64,000 nt of DNA from positions 3,870-67,869 of the forward strand of contig DAOUIZ010000031.1 of the NCBI GenBank assembly GCA_034423195.1. Direction: 5' to 3'. Source of the stretch: CATOSK01 sp034423195 (lineage in GTDB: Bacteria; Chloroflexota; Dehalococcoidia; Lucifugimonadales; UBA3495). The notes under the pieces are model-generated. The model did not search any database. It had not been told where the DNA came from and was given only the letters and a program-made list of their open reading frames with translations. The position numbers were made by a program, and so were the translations under genes. Positions 31,323 to 40,381 of the stretch are shown here, one piece after another; the stretch's first letter is position 1, and each line of letters starts with the position of its first letter.

Positions 31323-32762
31323 ATGTTCAATCTTTCCGGGTTTATTCCCGGCGCAACCGCCCCATTCCTGCCTCGTTCCCGTTGGTTGGGAATGACTGTC
31401 TTGGTGTCCGTGTTCGCCCTGTTGTTTTTAACCGTCGGCTGCGCATCTATCCCCTTCAGCAACCCCTTGGATCTGGACCGTAGTTCCCTGAAGGGGACGC
31501 CGGCCCAGGCAACCGAAGTTGCTGCCCAGGCTCAGGTGCCAGCGGCTGCGGCTCCTGAACCTCAAAGGGAAAGCCCGCCGGTCCTTCAGGCGGAACCTGA
31601 ACCCGAGGCTCCGTCTGCCGTTGCGGTTGAATCGCGGCCTCCCGCCGTCCCGTCGGACTCCGCCCCTGCCGCCGCTCCCCAGGTACTCCCCGTGTCGCCC
31701 CTAGACTTGACGCCCGATGCGATTCTAGCGGCCACCGAGCAGGTCCTGGTTGACATATATGAGCGTGTCAGCCCATCAGTGGTACAGATTAGGGCCGTCC
31801 GCCGCGTGGATTTGCAGGGAGGATCGTCCGGGCGGGCGCCCCTGCCCTTCGACGTCCGGCGCAGCGCCGGGTCCGGTTTCGTGTGGGACACCGAGGGCCA
31901 TATCGTCACCAACCACCATGTGGTCGAAGGCGCCGACATCGTGTTGGTCACGTTCTCTGATGGGATGGAGCTGGAAGCCACCGTGATTGGTACCGACCCT
32001 GACTCCGACCTTGCCGTCCTCCAGGTGAACGCCGGGGAGGAGGGGGCTTACGAATTGACTCCCGTCACCTTGGGCGACAGCTCCGCCGTAAAGGTTGGGC
32101 ACCTTTCCAGCGCCATCGGCAACCCCTTCGGCCAGGAATTCACCATAACCAGCGGGATTGTTAGCGCCGTTGGGCGTACCATCAGAAGCGGCAATAGTCC
32201 CTTCTCCATCCCCCGGGTCATTCAGACCGACGCTCCCATGAACCCCGGAAATTCCGGTGGGCCGCTGCTGGACCGTCGTGGCTGGGTCATCGGGGTTAAC
32301 ACACAGATCGCCAGCAACACCGGTGCCAGCGCCGGCATTGGCTTCGCAGTCCCCATCAACACCGCCAAGCGGGTCATCCCCGAGCTCATCGAAACCGGCA
32401 AGTACGAATACGCCTGGCTGGGCATTTCCGGCGCTTCTCTCACCGCCGAATACGCCGAGCTCAACGGCCTGCCCCGGGATACCCGGGGGGCCTTGGTCAT
32501 TGAGGTCGCCGCCGATAGCCCGGCCGGCAGCGCCGGGCTTAAGGGGAGCGATCAGGTTGCTACTCGCCAAGGTGTCGAGGTTCCCGTGGGAGGAGACGTC
32601 ATCGTCGCCGTTGACGGCGCCAATATCGCCGATATGGACGAACTCATCGCTTTCCTAATCGAGGAAACCCGTCCCGGCGACACCGTCCGCATCGAGGTAA
32701 TCCGGCAGGGCGGGGAGAGCGTCACCCTGGAGGCAACCCTCGCCAGCCGCCCCAGCTTCTAA
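31323..32762 (+). CDS. HtrA/DegP-like serine protease lipoprotein
   Basis: This 479-aa protein has a signal peptide with lipobox LFLTVGC (Cys at ~40), then an Ala/Pro/Glu-rich linker to about residue 125. The trypsin-like protease domain has the catalytic triad in IVTNHHVV (His), DSDLAVLQV (Asp) and NPGNSGGPLLD (Ser). A single C-terminal PDZ domain starts near residue 355 (LVIEVAADSPAGSAGL, GDVIVAVDG). It likely degrades or refolds damaged envelope proteins on the outer face of the membrane. The ATG at 31323 follows GAGGGTTGAGCC. It is monocistronic. Confidence 0.93.
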   Translation: MFNLSGFIPGATAPFLPRSRWLGMTVLVSVFALLFLTVGCASIPFSNPLDLDRSSLKGTPAQATEVAAQAQVPAAAAPEPQRESPPVLQAEPEPEAPSAVAVESRPPAVPSDSAPAAAPQVLPVSPLDLTPDAILAATEQVLVDIYERVSPSVVQIRAVRRVDLQGGSSGRAPLPFDVRRSAGSGFVWDTEGHIVTNHHVVEGADIVLVTFSDGMELEATVIGTDPDSDLAVLQVNAGEEGAYELTPVTLGDSSAVKVGHLSSAIGNPFGQEFTITSGIVSAVGRTIRSGNSPFSIPRVIQTDAPMNPGNSGGPLLDRRGWVIGVNTQIASNTGASAGIGFAVPINTAKRVIPELIETGKYEYAWLGISGASLTAEYAELNGLPRDTRGALVIEVAADSPAGSAGLKGSDQVATRQGVEVPVGGDVIVAVDGANIADMDELIAFLIEETRPGDTVRIEVIRQGGESVTLEATLASRPSF

Positions 32763-32866
32763 ACCCCTCTATCACCCCGTCTCACTGACTGGCCCCGGAG
32801 GATACAACCCGAGGCCGGTCCTGTTTCCCTGGCCGCCGTCGCCCCTCCGGTCCTCCAACCCGGTGT

Positions 32867-32895
32867 TTGACTGGCAAGGGGCTTCGGATTAGACT
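32867..32895 (+). promoter_or_regulatory. Sigma-A promoter of the epimerase-to-hpaB operon
   Basis: TTGACT (32867-32872), 17-bp spacer, TAGACT (32890-32895), about 70 nt before the epimerase ATG. Confidence 0.72.
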
Positions 32896-32964
32896 CGCCG
32901 TCGGGCCCCCCTCGCATCCCCGGTCCCTTGCCGGGTGCCCGATCCCGCCGTGAAGGAGCGACCC

Positions 32965-33945
32965 ATGGCAACCCTCGTTACCGGCGGCACCGGCTTCGTC
33001 GGAGCCAACATCGTCAGGGAACTTGCTGCGCGCGGCCACGATGTCGTCAGCTTCGACATAATGCCCAACGACGCCCTTGTCCACGCCTTCCTTGGCGAGT
33101 TCCGCTCCCGGGTAACCTTCGTGGCCGGGGACATTCTGGACACCCACGCCCTGGAAACCCTGGGCAGGGATCACTCCTTCGAGAAGATCGTCCACGCCGC
33201 CGTTTTCACGGTCAACCGCACCAGCCTGGAGACTGCCCGGAGCAAGGATATTCTGGACATAAACCTGTCCGGCACCGGCAACCTCCTGGAATTTGCCAGG
33301 GTGGGCGGCGTGCAGCGTTTCGTCTACGTCAGTTCCGGGGCTGCCTACGGCCTCACCCGTGACCCTGACCAGACCTACAACGAGGATGACCCAGCCTGCC
33401 CCTACAACCTCTACGGAATCACCAAGTACGCCAGCGAGTGCCTTGCCCGCCGCTACGGGGAACTCCACGGGTTCTCAACCGTCAGCCTCCGCGTTAGCAC
33501 CCCCTACGGTCCCATGGAGCGCGTGACCGGCCACCGGGACAACATGTCCACCCCCTACCAGTGGACCGGCCAACTGCTTCGGGGCGAACCCATAACCATT
33601 GATCACACCGATTACGGCCGTGACTATACCTACTCCTTGGACACCGCCTCCGGTGTCGCCGCCGTCACCGATGCTCCCCGGCTTCCCCACGACCTGTACA
33701 ACGTCACCAACGGCGTGCCTGTTACCGGCGGCCAGATCCAGCGCACCCTCGCCGGGCTTTTCCCTGATGCTCGTCTGGTGGACCCGGAGCGGGTCTCCGA
33801 GCCGCCCTCATCCCTGGGACCGACCCGCGGGCCTCTCTCCGGCTACCGCCTCTGGCATGACCTTGGTTGGACTGCCGGTTATGACCTGGCCGCCGGCCTC
33901 GCGGACTACGTCAAGTGGCGCCAGGAAAACGAATTCCTCGACTGA
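32965..33945 (+). CDS. NAD-dependent epimerase/dehydratase (extended SDR)
   Basis: This 326-aa protein begins MATLVTGGTGFVGANIVREL (GxxGxxG Rossmann motif), contains the catalytic YxxxK in YNLYGITKYASE and Ser in VYVSSGAAYG, and matches UDP-glucose-4-epimerase-like extended SDRs. The SD AAGGAG fixes the start at 32965. It is the first gene of a five-gene operon whose other members process an amide or aromatic compound, so its substrate may be an unusual hydroxy or keto intermediate rather than a nucleotide sugar. That is inference from context. Confidence 0.88.
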   Translation: MATLVTGGTGFVGANIVRELAARGHDVVSFDIMPNDALVHAFLGEFRSRVTFVAGDILDTHALETLGRDHSFEKIVHAAVFTVNRTSLETARSKDILDINLSGTGNLLEFARVGGVQRFVYVSSGAAYGLTRDPDQTYNEDDPACPYNLYGITKYASECLARRYGELHGFSTVSLRVSTPYGPMERVTGHRDNMSTPYQWTGQLLRGEPITIDHTDYGRDYTYSLDTASGVAAVTDAPRLPHDLYNVTNGVPVTGGQIQRTLAGLFPDARLVDPERVSEPPSSLGPTRGPLSGYRLWHDLGWTAGYDLAAGLADYVKWRQENEFLD

Positions 33946-34014
33946 ACCCGCCCGGGAACTGTTGGGAAGCGGACCTCCCCCGGGCATACCACCTTCTGCA
34001 AGGAGTCAATACCA

Positions 34015-34935
34015 ATGGCCCTTCCTCCTGACCGGATCGATTACCTTCCCATCATTGACCGGCCCGTGATCAAGTGGCCCAACGATGCCCGGGTCGCCCT
34101 GTGGATATCTCCCAACGTGGAGCACTACGAGTACACGCCGGTCAACGAGGGGGTGCGCGATCCCTGGCCCCGCACCCCCTATCCCGACATCCAGCAATAC
34201 TCCTACCGGGACTACGGCAACCGCGTCGGTTTCTGGAGGATGCTGGAGCCGCTCGACAAGCACGGCATCCGCTGCTGCATATCCCTCAACATGGCCGTCC
34301 TGGAGCACTTTCCCGAGATCGCCGAAGCCATGATCGAGCGGGACTACGACTTCATGAGCCACGGCATCTACAACACCCGCTACCTCTACACCTGCACCGA
34401 GGACGAGGAGCGGGCGTTCTACCGGGACTGCATCGACACTCTGAAGCGTCACACCGGCAAGGACCTAAAGGGGATGCTTGGCCCGGCCATTTCCGGCAGC
34501 GTCAGCACCCCCGACCTCATGGCCGAGGCTGGCCTCATCTATCACACCGACTGGTTCCACGACGACCAGCCTACCCCCATCAAGGTCAACTCAGGCAAGC
34601 TCATCTCCGTCCCCTATTCCATCGAGCTCAACGATTCCTCCGTCCTCCGGGATAACCACTACGGGGCCGACTACTTCGCTGACATCTGCAAGGCCCAGTT
34701 CGACCAGCTCTATCAGGAAGGCGCCGAGAGCGGCCGCGTCATGTGCATCGCCCTGCACCCCTTCCTCATCGGTCAGCCCCACCGGATCAAGTACCTGGAC
34801 GACATCCTCGGATACATCATGGCCCACGACGGCGTTTGGCAGACCACCGCCGACGAGATCGCCGACTACTACATCGCCAACTACTACGACCAGGCGGTGG
34901 CCCACGCCCAGCGTTTCAACGTCCCCCGGACCTGA
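34015..34935 (+). CDS. Polysaccharide deacetylase family protein, PuuE/allantoinase-like (1)
   Basis: This 306-aa NodB-fold protein shows VALWISPNVEHYEY, YRDYGNRVGFWRMLEPL, DYDFMSHGIYNTRYLY and VMCIALHPFLIGQPHRIKYL. The family includes PuuE allantoinases and related cyclic-amide hydrolases, which, unlike chitin deacetylases, can act without metal. Here the Asp of the usual metal triad is Asn (SPN) and HxxxH reads HGIYN, so metal-independent C-N bond hydrolysis is more likely than sugar deacetylation. The SD AAGGAG lies upstream. It has a diverged paralog immediately downstream. Confidence 0.85.
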   Translation: MALPPDRIDYLPIIDRPVIKWPNDARVALWISPNVEHYEYTPVNEGVRDPWPRTPYPDIQQYSYRDYGNRVGFWRMLEPLDKHGIRCCISLNMAVLEHFPEIAEAMIERDYDFMSHGIYNTRYLYTCTEDEERAFYRDCIDTLKRHTGKDLKGMLGPAISGSVSTPDLMAEAGLIYHTDWFHDDQPTPIKVNSGKLISVPYSIELNDSSVLRDNHYGADYFADICKAQFDQLYQEGAESGRVMCIALHPFLIGQPHRIKYLDDILGYIMAHDGVWQTTADEIADYYIANYYDQAVAHAQRFNVPRT

Positions 34936-34976
34936 TGGCCCTTAGCCCGGCCCAACCCACAAGGAGCGTTCCCGAC

Positions 34977-35900
34977 ATGCCCGCCAATCGCACCTTCGGC
35001 ATGGACCATCCTCACCACGAATGGTCCCCCATCTCAACCCGCACCGTCCTCCGCTGGCCGGACGATTCCCCCGTTGCCCTCTGCGCCATCCTTGTCCTTG
35101 AGCACATGGAATGGCAGCCTCCGGCCGGCAGTTTCCAGGTCGCCCGGCTCGCCGGAGGCTCTGCCCCCCGCGACTTTCCCGACTACGCCCGCCTCTCCCA
35201 TCGCGAGTATGGACACCGTGTGGGTATCTTCCGCCTCCTGGATGTCCTCGAAAATGTCGGCGTTCCTGCCACCATTGCCATGGATGCCTTCACCGCCGAA
35301 AACTACCCGTTTCTCGTCCGCCACTGCCTCCACCGTGGCTGTGAAATCATTGCCCACGGCATCTCCGTCTCCCGGATGATAACCAGCGGTATGTCTGAAG
35401 ACGAGGAGCGGGCATATATTCGCGCTTCTGTTGACGCCATCACCAAAGCCGCCGGCACCGCGCCCCGTGGCTGGCTTGGCCCAGAGTACGGCGAGTCCGA
35501 GCGCACCCCTCGGCTCCTTGCCGAAGCCGGTTTGGATTACGTTTGCGACTGGGCCAATGATGAGCAGCCCTATCGGATGACCGCCGGGGACAACCCCTTT
35601 TTCGCCCTGCCCATCCTCTACGAACTGGACGACGTCGCCGCCCTCGCCCAGCGCAGGGTCACCCTTGAGACTTACCACCGGATGCTCACCGAGAGCTTCG
35701 ACACCCTCCACTCCGACGGCACCTCCAATGGCCGGTTGATGACCCTCAACCTGCACCCCTGGCTCATCGGCCAGCCCTTCCGCGTCGGAATCCTTGACCG
35801 GGCCCTGGCCTATATGAAGGACAACGGAGGATTCTGGCCTGCCACCGGATCCAGCATCATAGATTGGTTCCGGTCGCAGCCGGCGGGCCAGACGGTTTGA
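34977..35900 (+). CDS. Polysaccharide deacetylase family protein, PuuE/allantoinase-like (2)
   Basis: This 307-aa paralog of the preceding gene shares the order of motifs: VALCAILVLEHMEW, SHREYGHRVGIFRLLDVLE, CEIIAHGISVSRMI, GWLGPEYGESERTPRLLAEAG and LNLHPWLIGQPFRVGIL. Like its neighbour it lacks the HxxxH metal motif. The pair may form a hetero-oligomer or act on successive intermediates. The ATG at 34977 has AAGGAG 10 nt upstream; another ATG at 34935 overlaps the preceding stop codon and would add 14 residues. The gap to the amidohydrolase gene is 28 nt. Confidence 0.85.
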   Translation: MPANRTFGMDHPHHEWSPISTRTVLRWPDDSPVALCAILVLEHMEWQPPAGSFQVARLAGGSAPRDFPDYARLSHREYGHRVGIFRLLDVLENVGVPATIAMDAFTAENYPFLVRHCLHRGCEIIAHGISVSRMITSGMSEDEERAYIRASVDAITKAAGTAPRGWLGPEYGESERTPRLLAEAGLDYVCDWANDEQPYRMTAGDNPFFALPILYELDDVAALAQRRVTLETYHRMLTESFDTLHSDGTSNGRLMTLNLHPWLIGQPFRVGILDRALAYMKDNGGFWPATGSSIIDWFRSQPAGQTV

Positions 35901-35928
35901 CGGATTGGCGGTTTGAAGGAGGTCAGGC

Positions 35929-37479
35929 GTGGCGTCTTCGCTCATTCGCGGCAAGTACCTGATAACTTCGACGGCGGGCGGGAACACCGCCGTTCTGAAC
36001 GAGGCGGCGGTCTACCAGGAAGACGGGGTAATCCGCGCCGTCGGATCCTACGAAGCGTTGCGTTCCCGGCATCAACCGGATGAACACCTCGGCGGCGCCA
36101 ACTACGCCATCATTCCCGGCCTGGTCAACTCCCATCATCACGGCCGGGGGGTGTCCACCTTGCAGATGGGCACCTGCGATGACTGCCTGGAAATGTGGAT
36201 CATCGCCGGATGGGGCCGCCGTCCCTACGACCACTACCTGATGACCCTTTACACTGCCCTCAACATGATGGAGTCCGGCACCACTGCTGTCATGTACAAC
36301 CACCCCCAGACTGCGGCTGCCACGCTGACGGACGACGTTGACGCCGTCCTTCGCGGGTTCCTCGACGCCGGTATGCGGGTGGCCTTCTCCAGCTACCTGC
36401 GCAACCAGAACCGTCTCGTTTACGGAGACGACGAGACCTTCCTGTCCGGTCTCCCGTCCGAGCTTGCCGGCGGTTTGCGGAACTTCCTGGCGGTTTCGGA
36501 CATGAGCGATGACGACTACTTCGACTTCTTCGAGGAGACGCACCGGCGGTACAACGCGCATCCCTCGGGGAAGGTGCGGGTGCTGGTCAGTCCCGCCAAC
36601 GTGCAGTGGGCCTCCGACGATTTCCTGCAGCGGACTAAGGAATACGCCCTGCGCTACCGGACCGGCATCCACATGCACCTCGTCGAGAGCATCTACCAGA
36701 AGGACTACGGCGTCCGCACCTGGGGCAGGACTCCGGTGGAGCATCTGCAGGACCTGGAGTTTCTTGGTCCGGAGTTGTCCTGCGCCCACGCCGTCTGGCT
36801 CACGGAGGGAGATATCGAAATCCTCGCCGCGTCGGGGGCGACGGTCTGCCACAATGCCAGCTCCAACCTCCGCCTGAAGAACGGCATTGCGCCGGTCAAT
36901 CCCATGCTGGCTGGCGGCGTCAACGTCGCCATGGGCACTGACAGCACCGCCATCAATGACGATGACGACCTGCTCCAGGAAATGCGGCTGGTCAGCAAGC
37001 TCCACCGCCAGCCCGGCATCGGCTCACCGGCCATCACCTCAGAGCAGGTGCTGGCCATGGCCACCGCCAACGCCGCGGCTCCCACCGGATTCGGCGGGGA
37101 GATCGGCGTCCTGGAACCGGGGCGGCGGGCCGACATGGTCCTGGTCCGTCTCGACGATCTGGAGGACCCTTACCTGGACCCGGAGACGCCGCCATTGGAA
37201 ACCATCCTTGGCCGCGCCAGGAAACGTGACGTTGCCGCCGTTATCATTGACGGCGAACTGCTCGTGCGGGAAGGCGCCCACCAGAAAATCGACAAGGCCA
37301 GCGTCATGAGCGAACTGCGGCTCCAGTTGTCCCGCCCCCTGGAGCCGGAAACCGCCGCCACCCGGCAGATGGCCCGCCAACTCGCGCCCTACGTCGAGGA
37401 ATTTTACCGGGGCCTGTACCCTGCCACCGGAATGCCCCCCGTCGGGGTCCCCCACTACTCCTACAACAGCCGGACCTGA
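35929..37479 (+). CDS. Metal-dependent amidohydrolase (TRZ/ATZ, subtype cytosine deaminase-like)
   Basis: This 516-aa TIM-barrel amidohydrolase has metal ligands in PGLVNSHHHGRG, HMHLVES, CAHAVWL and MGTDSTAIND, and the C-terminal LEPGRRADMVLVRLDDLE of the composite domain. It is longer than the usual ~450 aa, with a C-terminal helical tail. Such enzymes deaminate or dechlorinate N-heterocycles or hydrolyse cyclic amides. The GTG start at 35929 has GAAGGAGG upstream. Its place after two PuuE-like genes and before a flavin monooxygenase points to a nitrogen-containing ring substrate (inference). Confidence 0.88.
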   Translation: MASSLIRGKYLITSTAGGNTAVLNEAAVYQEDGVIRAVGSYEALRSRHQPDEHLGGANYAIIPGLVNSHHHGRGVSTLQMGTCDDCLEMWIIAGWGRRPYDHYLMTLYTALNMMESGTTAVMYNHPQTAAATLTDDVDAVLRGFLDAGMRVAFSSYLRNQNRLVYGDDETFLSGLPSELAGGLRNFLAVSDMSDDDYFDFFEETHRRYNAHPSGKVRVLVSPANVQWASDDFLQRTKEYALRYRTGIHMHLVESIYQKDYGVRTWGRTPVEHLQDLEFLGPELSCAHAVWLTEGDIEILAASGATVCHNASSNLRLKNGIAPVNPMLAGGVNVAMGTDSTAINDDDDLLQEMRLVSKLHRQPGIGSPAITSEQVLAMATANAAAPTGFGGEIGVLEPGRRADMVLVRLDDLEDPYLDPETPPLETILGRARKRDVAAVIIDGELLVREGAHQKIDKASVMSELRLQLSRPLEPETAATRQMARQLAPYVEEFYRGLYPATGMPPVGVPHYSYNSRT

Positions 37480-37507
37480 TTGCGGCCCAGCAATCCGGGA
37501 GGGAACC

Positions 37508-38995
37508 ATGGTCCTGGAAATCGAGTCCGCCCTTGGCGCCATGACCGCCGCCCGCTACGTCGAAAGCCTGAAGGATGGCCGTGAGGTGTGGCTGGACGGG
37601 GAGAAGGTGCCCGATGTCACGGTGCATCCCGCCCTGACCGGAATGGTCCACGAACTGGCCCGCATTTACGACCTTCAGCATTCGGACCGTTTCCGGGAGG
37701 AAATGACCTTCGTTTCCCCGGAGACGGGCAACCGTTGCAGCCTTTCCTGGCTCCTGCCCCGCTCCGCCGGGGACTTGAAGCGGCAGCGGCGCAACAGCGA
37801 AATCTGGAACGAGGAGTCGTGGGGACAACTGGGACGCAGCCCCGATATCCTCGCTCCCCACATCATCGGCCTCTACGCAATCCGGGACGCGCTGGCCGAG
37901 GTCAGGAACCCCCACTGCGACTTCGGCGAGAACATCACCAACTACCACCGCTACTGCATGGAAAACGATCTGTTCCTGACCCATGCCCTGGGAGACCCCC
38001 AGGTGGACCGCAGCCAGCAGCCCCAGAACGAGAACCCCCAGGCAGGGGAAGCCGAAGTCGCCCTTCACGTCGTCGAGGAAACCGCCGGGGGAATCATCGT
38101 CCACGGCGCCAAGCAACTGGCCACCGCCGCGCCCATAAGCAACGAGACCTATGTTTCCCTGTCCGCCACCTTCATGCGCCGGGCCGACCCCCGCTTCATT
38201 CTTGCCTTTTCCATCCCCACCGCCACCCCGGGGCTGAAGGTGCTATGCCGGGAGCCTGTGTCCCGGTGGCACGGCAGCTACGGCCATCCCCTGGGAGCCC
38301 TCTATGACGAGCAGGATGCGATGCTGTTCTTCGACCACGTGCTGGTGCCGTGGGACCGCATATTCATGCTCTACGACTCCGGGCCCCTGCTGCAGCGTCT
38401 TGGAGCCGAGGCCAATTTCCGCGGCTGGGGCAACCTCTGCCGCATCCACCACCGGATGAAGCTGATGACCGCCGCCGCCACCCTCATCGCCGAGGCCATC
38501 GGGGTCATCGAGTACCGGGAGGTTGCCGCCAAGCTGGGCGAAATGGCCACCTACACCGAGATGTGGCGCCATGCCATGGACGGGGTTGAGCACGGAGCCT
38601 ACCTGGCGGACAACGGCCTCATGTCCCTGGGCTCCATGTCTGGGATGAACATCTACTTCACCCAGGTCTCGGCCCGGATGGTGGAGTTGCTGCGGGAGAT
38701 TTCCGGCTCCGGGATGGTGATGCAGCCCAGCGAGGCCGACCTTTCCAACCCCGAGTTCCGCCCCTACCTAGACCGCTACATGCCTGGCAAGGGGGTTGGA
38801 GTGGAGTACAAGTCCCGCCTCTTCCGCCTCGCCCACGACCTGGCCGCGTCATCCTTCGGAATGCGGCAGGAAATCTACGAGTACTGGCACGGCGGCGACC
38901 CCAACCGCAACCGGATAAACCTGCTTCGGACCTTCGATCAACAGGACATAACCGCTCGGATCAGGGACCTGGTCTCCCGTCCGCTGCGCTCCTGA
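37508..38995 (+). CDS. 4-hydroxyphenylacetate 3-monooxygenase oxygenase component-like (HpaB family)
   Basis: This 495-aa protein has the acyl-CoA-dehydrogenase-like fold of HpaB: TAARYVESLKDGREVWLDG at the start, GENITNYHRYCMENDLFLTHAL, VPWDRIFMLYD, NLCRIHHRMKLMTAAATLIAEAIG and a C-terminal EIYEYWHGGDPNRNR. These enzymes use FADH2 from a separate reductase to hydroxylate phenols to catechols; no hpaC reductase gene is adjacent. It is the last gene of the operon and convergent with a class III ring-cleaving dioxygenase, a natural next step. The actual substrate is unknown. Confidence 0.88.
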   Translation: MVLEIESALGAMTAARYVESLKDGREVWLDGEKVPDVTVHPALTGMVHELARIYDLQHSDRFREEMTFVSPETGNRCSLSWLLPRSAGDLKRQRRNSEIWNEESWGQLGRSPDILAPHIIGLYAIRDALAEVRNPHCDFGENITNYHRYCMENDLFLTHALGDPQVDRSQQPQNENPQAGEAEVALHVVEETAGGIIVHGAKQLATAAPISNETYVSLSATFMRRADPRFILAFSIPTATPGLKVLCREPVSRWHGSYGHPLGALYDEQDAMLFFDHVLVPWDRIFMLYDSGPLLQRLGAEANFRGWGNLCRIHHRMKLMTAAATLIAEAIGVIEYREVAAKLGEMATYTEMWRHAMDGVEHGAYLADNGLMSLGSMSGMNIYFTQVSARMVELLREISGSGMVMQPSEADLSNPEFRPYLDRYMPGKGVGVEYKSRLFRLAHDLAASSFGMRQEIYEYWHGGDPNRNRINLLRTFDQQDITARIRDLVSRPLRS

Positions 38996-39031
38996 ACCGC
39001 CGCCGCTTCAGGATGTTCTGGCCGGTGCCGC

Positions 39032-40027
39032 CTAGCTCCAGGTGGCGAACCCCATCGCGCAGCCCGTCCCCGCCGGGGAGCGGTAGCAGGGCACATAGTC
39101 CACCACGTTCATTTCCAGGTGCTCAGTCGCTCCCGTGACGACCATCCAGTTGCGGATTTCCGAGCTGCCGGAGTTTATCTTCTCCCGGGGCAGGGCCATC
39201 AACTGGTCCACGCTCTTGGCCTTCATGGCCGCCAGCGCCTGCTGGTCAAGCTCCTCGTCCACTACGAAGTGGCTCAGTCCCCCGGACGCCAGGATTCCCA
39301 CCCGGATATCCTGCGGCCAGGACTCGATCGCGGACCGCAGTGCCCGTCCCAGGTTGTAGCACCGCTTGGGAGTAGGTTGATTGGGAGGGTAGTAGGTGTT
39401 CAGCATCACCGGGACGGCGGTGATAACCCCCTCTGTCATCAGCCGGTTGTAGACATAAGTGAAGGCGTGGCCTATGCCGCCCTTGGTACGCCCGCCCTTG
39501 CTGGGGTCGAGGAAGCTGGAACGTCCCACGTCGAACTCCTCGTCCATCAGGGACTCGATGATATGCCTCCCCAGGGCCGCGTCCGTGGGCACATGCTGGT
39601 CTTCGGTGTTGTACCCTATCAGCAGCCGGTTTCCCGTCGAAGGGCCAGCTTCGTGGCCGGAAACCTTCACCTTGTCTCCCCAGTAAACGCAGAACGCCGG
39701 CATGTTGTCGTCCAGCAGGTACTCTTGCTGGTCGTCCCCCACCATCACCAGCACGTCCAGCCTGGCGTCGTACATCTTTTCGGACAGTTGGGCGATGGCT
39801 TTCTGGTTCTGCTGGTGCCGCTGCTCAAATTTCTCCGGGGTTATTTCTTTGGCGATGCGCCCTGTGTCCGCCCGGGACAGCAGGCCCTCATAGTTGGACG
39901 TAATGCCGTCCGTACCGATCAGTTCGGGGTTCCCCTTGTCCCTCTCGCCCCGTCCCGCCCAGCCGTCGGCCGGAGTGCTCAGTTGCGGGCTGTGGGATGA
40001 AGCCAGACCCAATACCAACTCTGCCAT
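39032..40027 (-). CDS. Class III extradiol ring-cleavage dioxygenase (LigB superfamily)
   Basis: This 331-aa protein starts MAELVLGLASSHSPQL with the LigB-type iron-ligand His in SSHSP. It continues with LDVLVMVGDDQQEYLLDDNMP, VPVMLNTYYPPNQPTPKR and GILASGGLSHFVVDEELDQ, typical of protocatechuate 4,5-dioxygenase beta-like proteins. It would open a catechol-type ring with Fe(II) and O2. The SD AAAAGGAGGG precedes the ATG. No LigA-type alpha subunit is seen. It is convergent with the HpaB-like gene and probably works in the same pathway. Confidence 0.87.
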   Translation of the reverse strand: MAELVLGLASSHSPQLSTPADGWAGRGERDKGNPELIGTDGITSNYEGLLSRADTGRIAKEITPEKFEQRHQQNQKAIAQLSEKMYDARLDVLVMVGDDQQEYLLDDNMPAFCVYWGDKVKVSGHEAGPSTGNRLLIGYNTEDQHVPTDAALGRHIIESLMDEEFDVGRSSFLDPSKGGRTKGGIGHAFTYVYNRLMTEGVITAVPVMLNTYYPPNQPTPKRCYNLGRALRSAIESWPQDIRVGILASGGLSHFVVDEELDQQALAAMKAKSVDQLMALPREKINSGSSEIRNWMVVTGATEHLEMNVVDYVPCYRSPAGTGCAMGFATWS

Positions 40028-40381
40028 GAAGCCCTCCTTTTATCCTGTCCTGCAAGTGTCGAACGGGACTCCAGCATCCGGCCCACGTCCGGCCCGTGCC
40101 CGTCAATTTTGGATGGGATGTTAGCACTCTGCCGCTGACCGTACAACGCCGGACCCACGGCTCGATGAGCAAGGGGGACGGAGTGAGAGTTGGGTTGGCG
40201 CGCCCTCACCGCGCCGTTCCTCTACCGCAGCCGCTCCGGGACCGTCCGCCCGGGGCGGTTGTCTTTCCCCGGGATCAAGGCACCCCGGACCGTGTCGAAA
40301 CAATGGGCGGGACACGTCGATCCAACCAAAAAGCCCAGCCGCACTGGGCTGGGCTCTCTCAACCTGCCAGTAAAGCGGACC
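40028..40381. other. 354-bp intergenic region
   Basis: It holds the terminator for the minus-strand gene at 40382-40969 and the upstream region of the dioxygenase gene. Nothing else was recognised. Confidence 0.5.
40327..40355 (-). terminator. Rho-independent terminator
   Basis: On the minus strand the stem AGCCCAGCC / GGCTGGGCT (9 bp, 6-nt loop) runs into TTTTTGG. It starts 27 nt past the stop of the 195-aa hypothetical gene. Confidence 0.8.
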
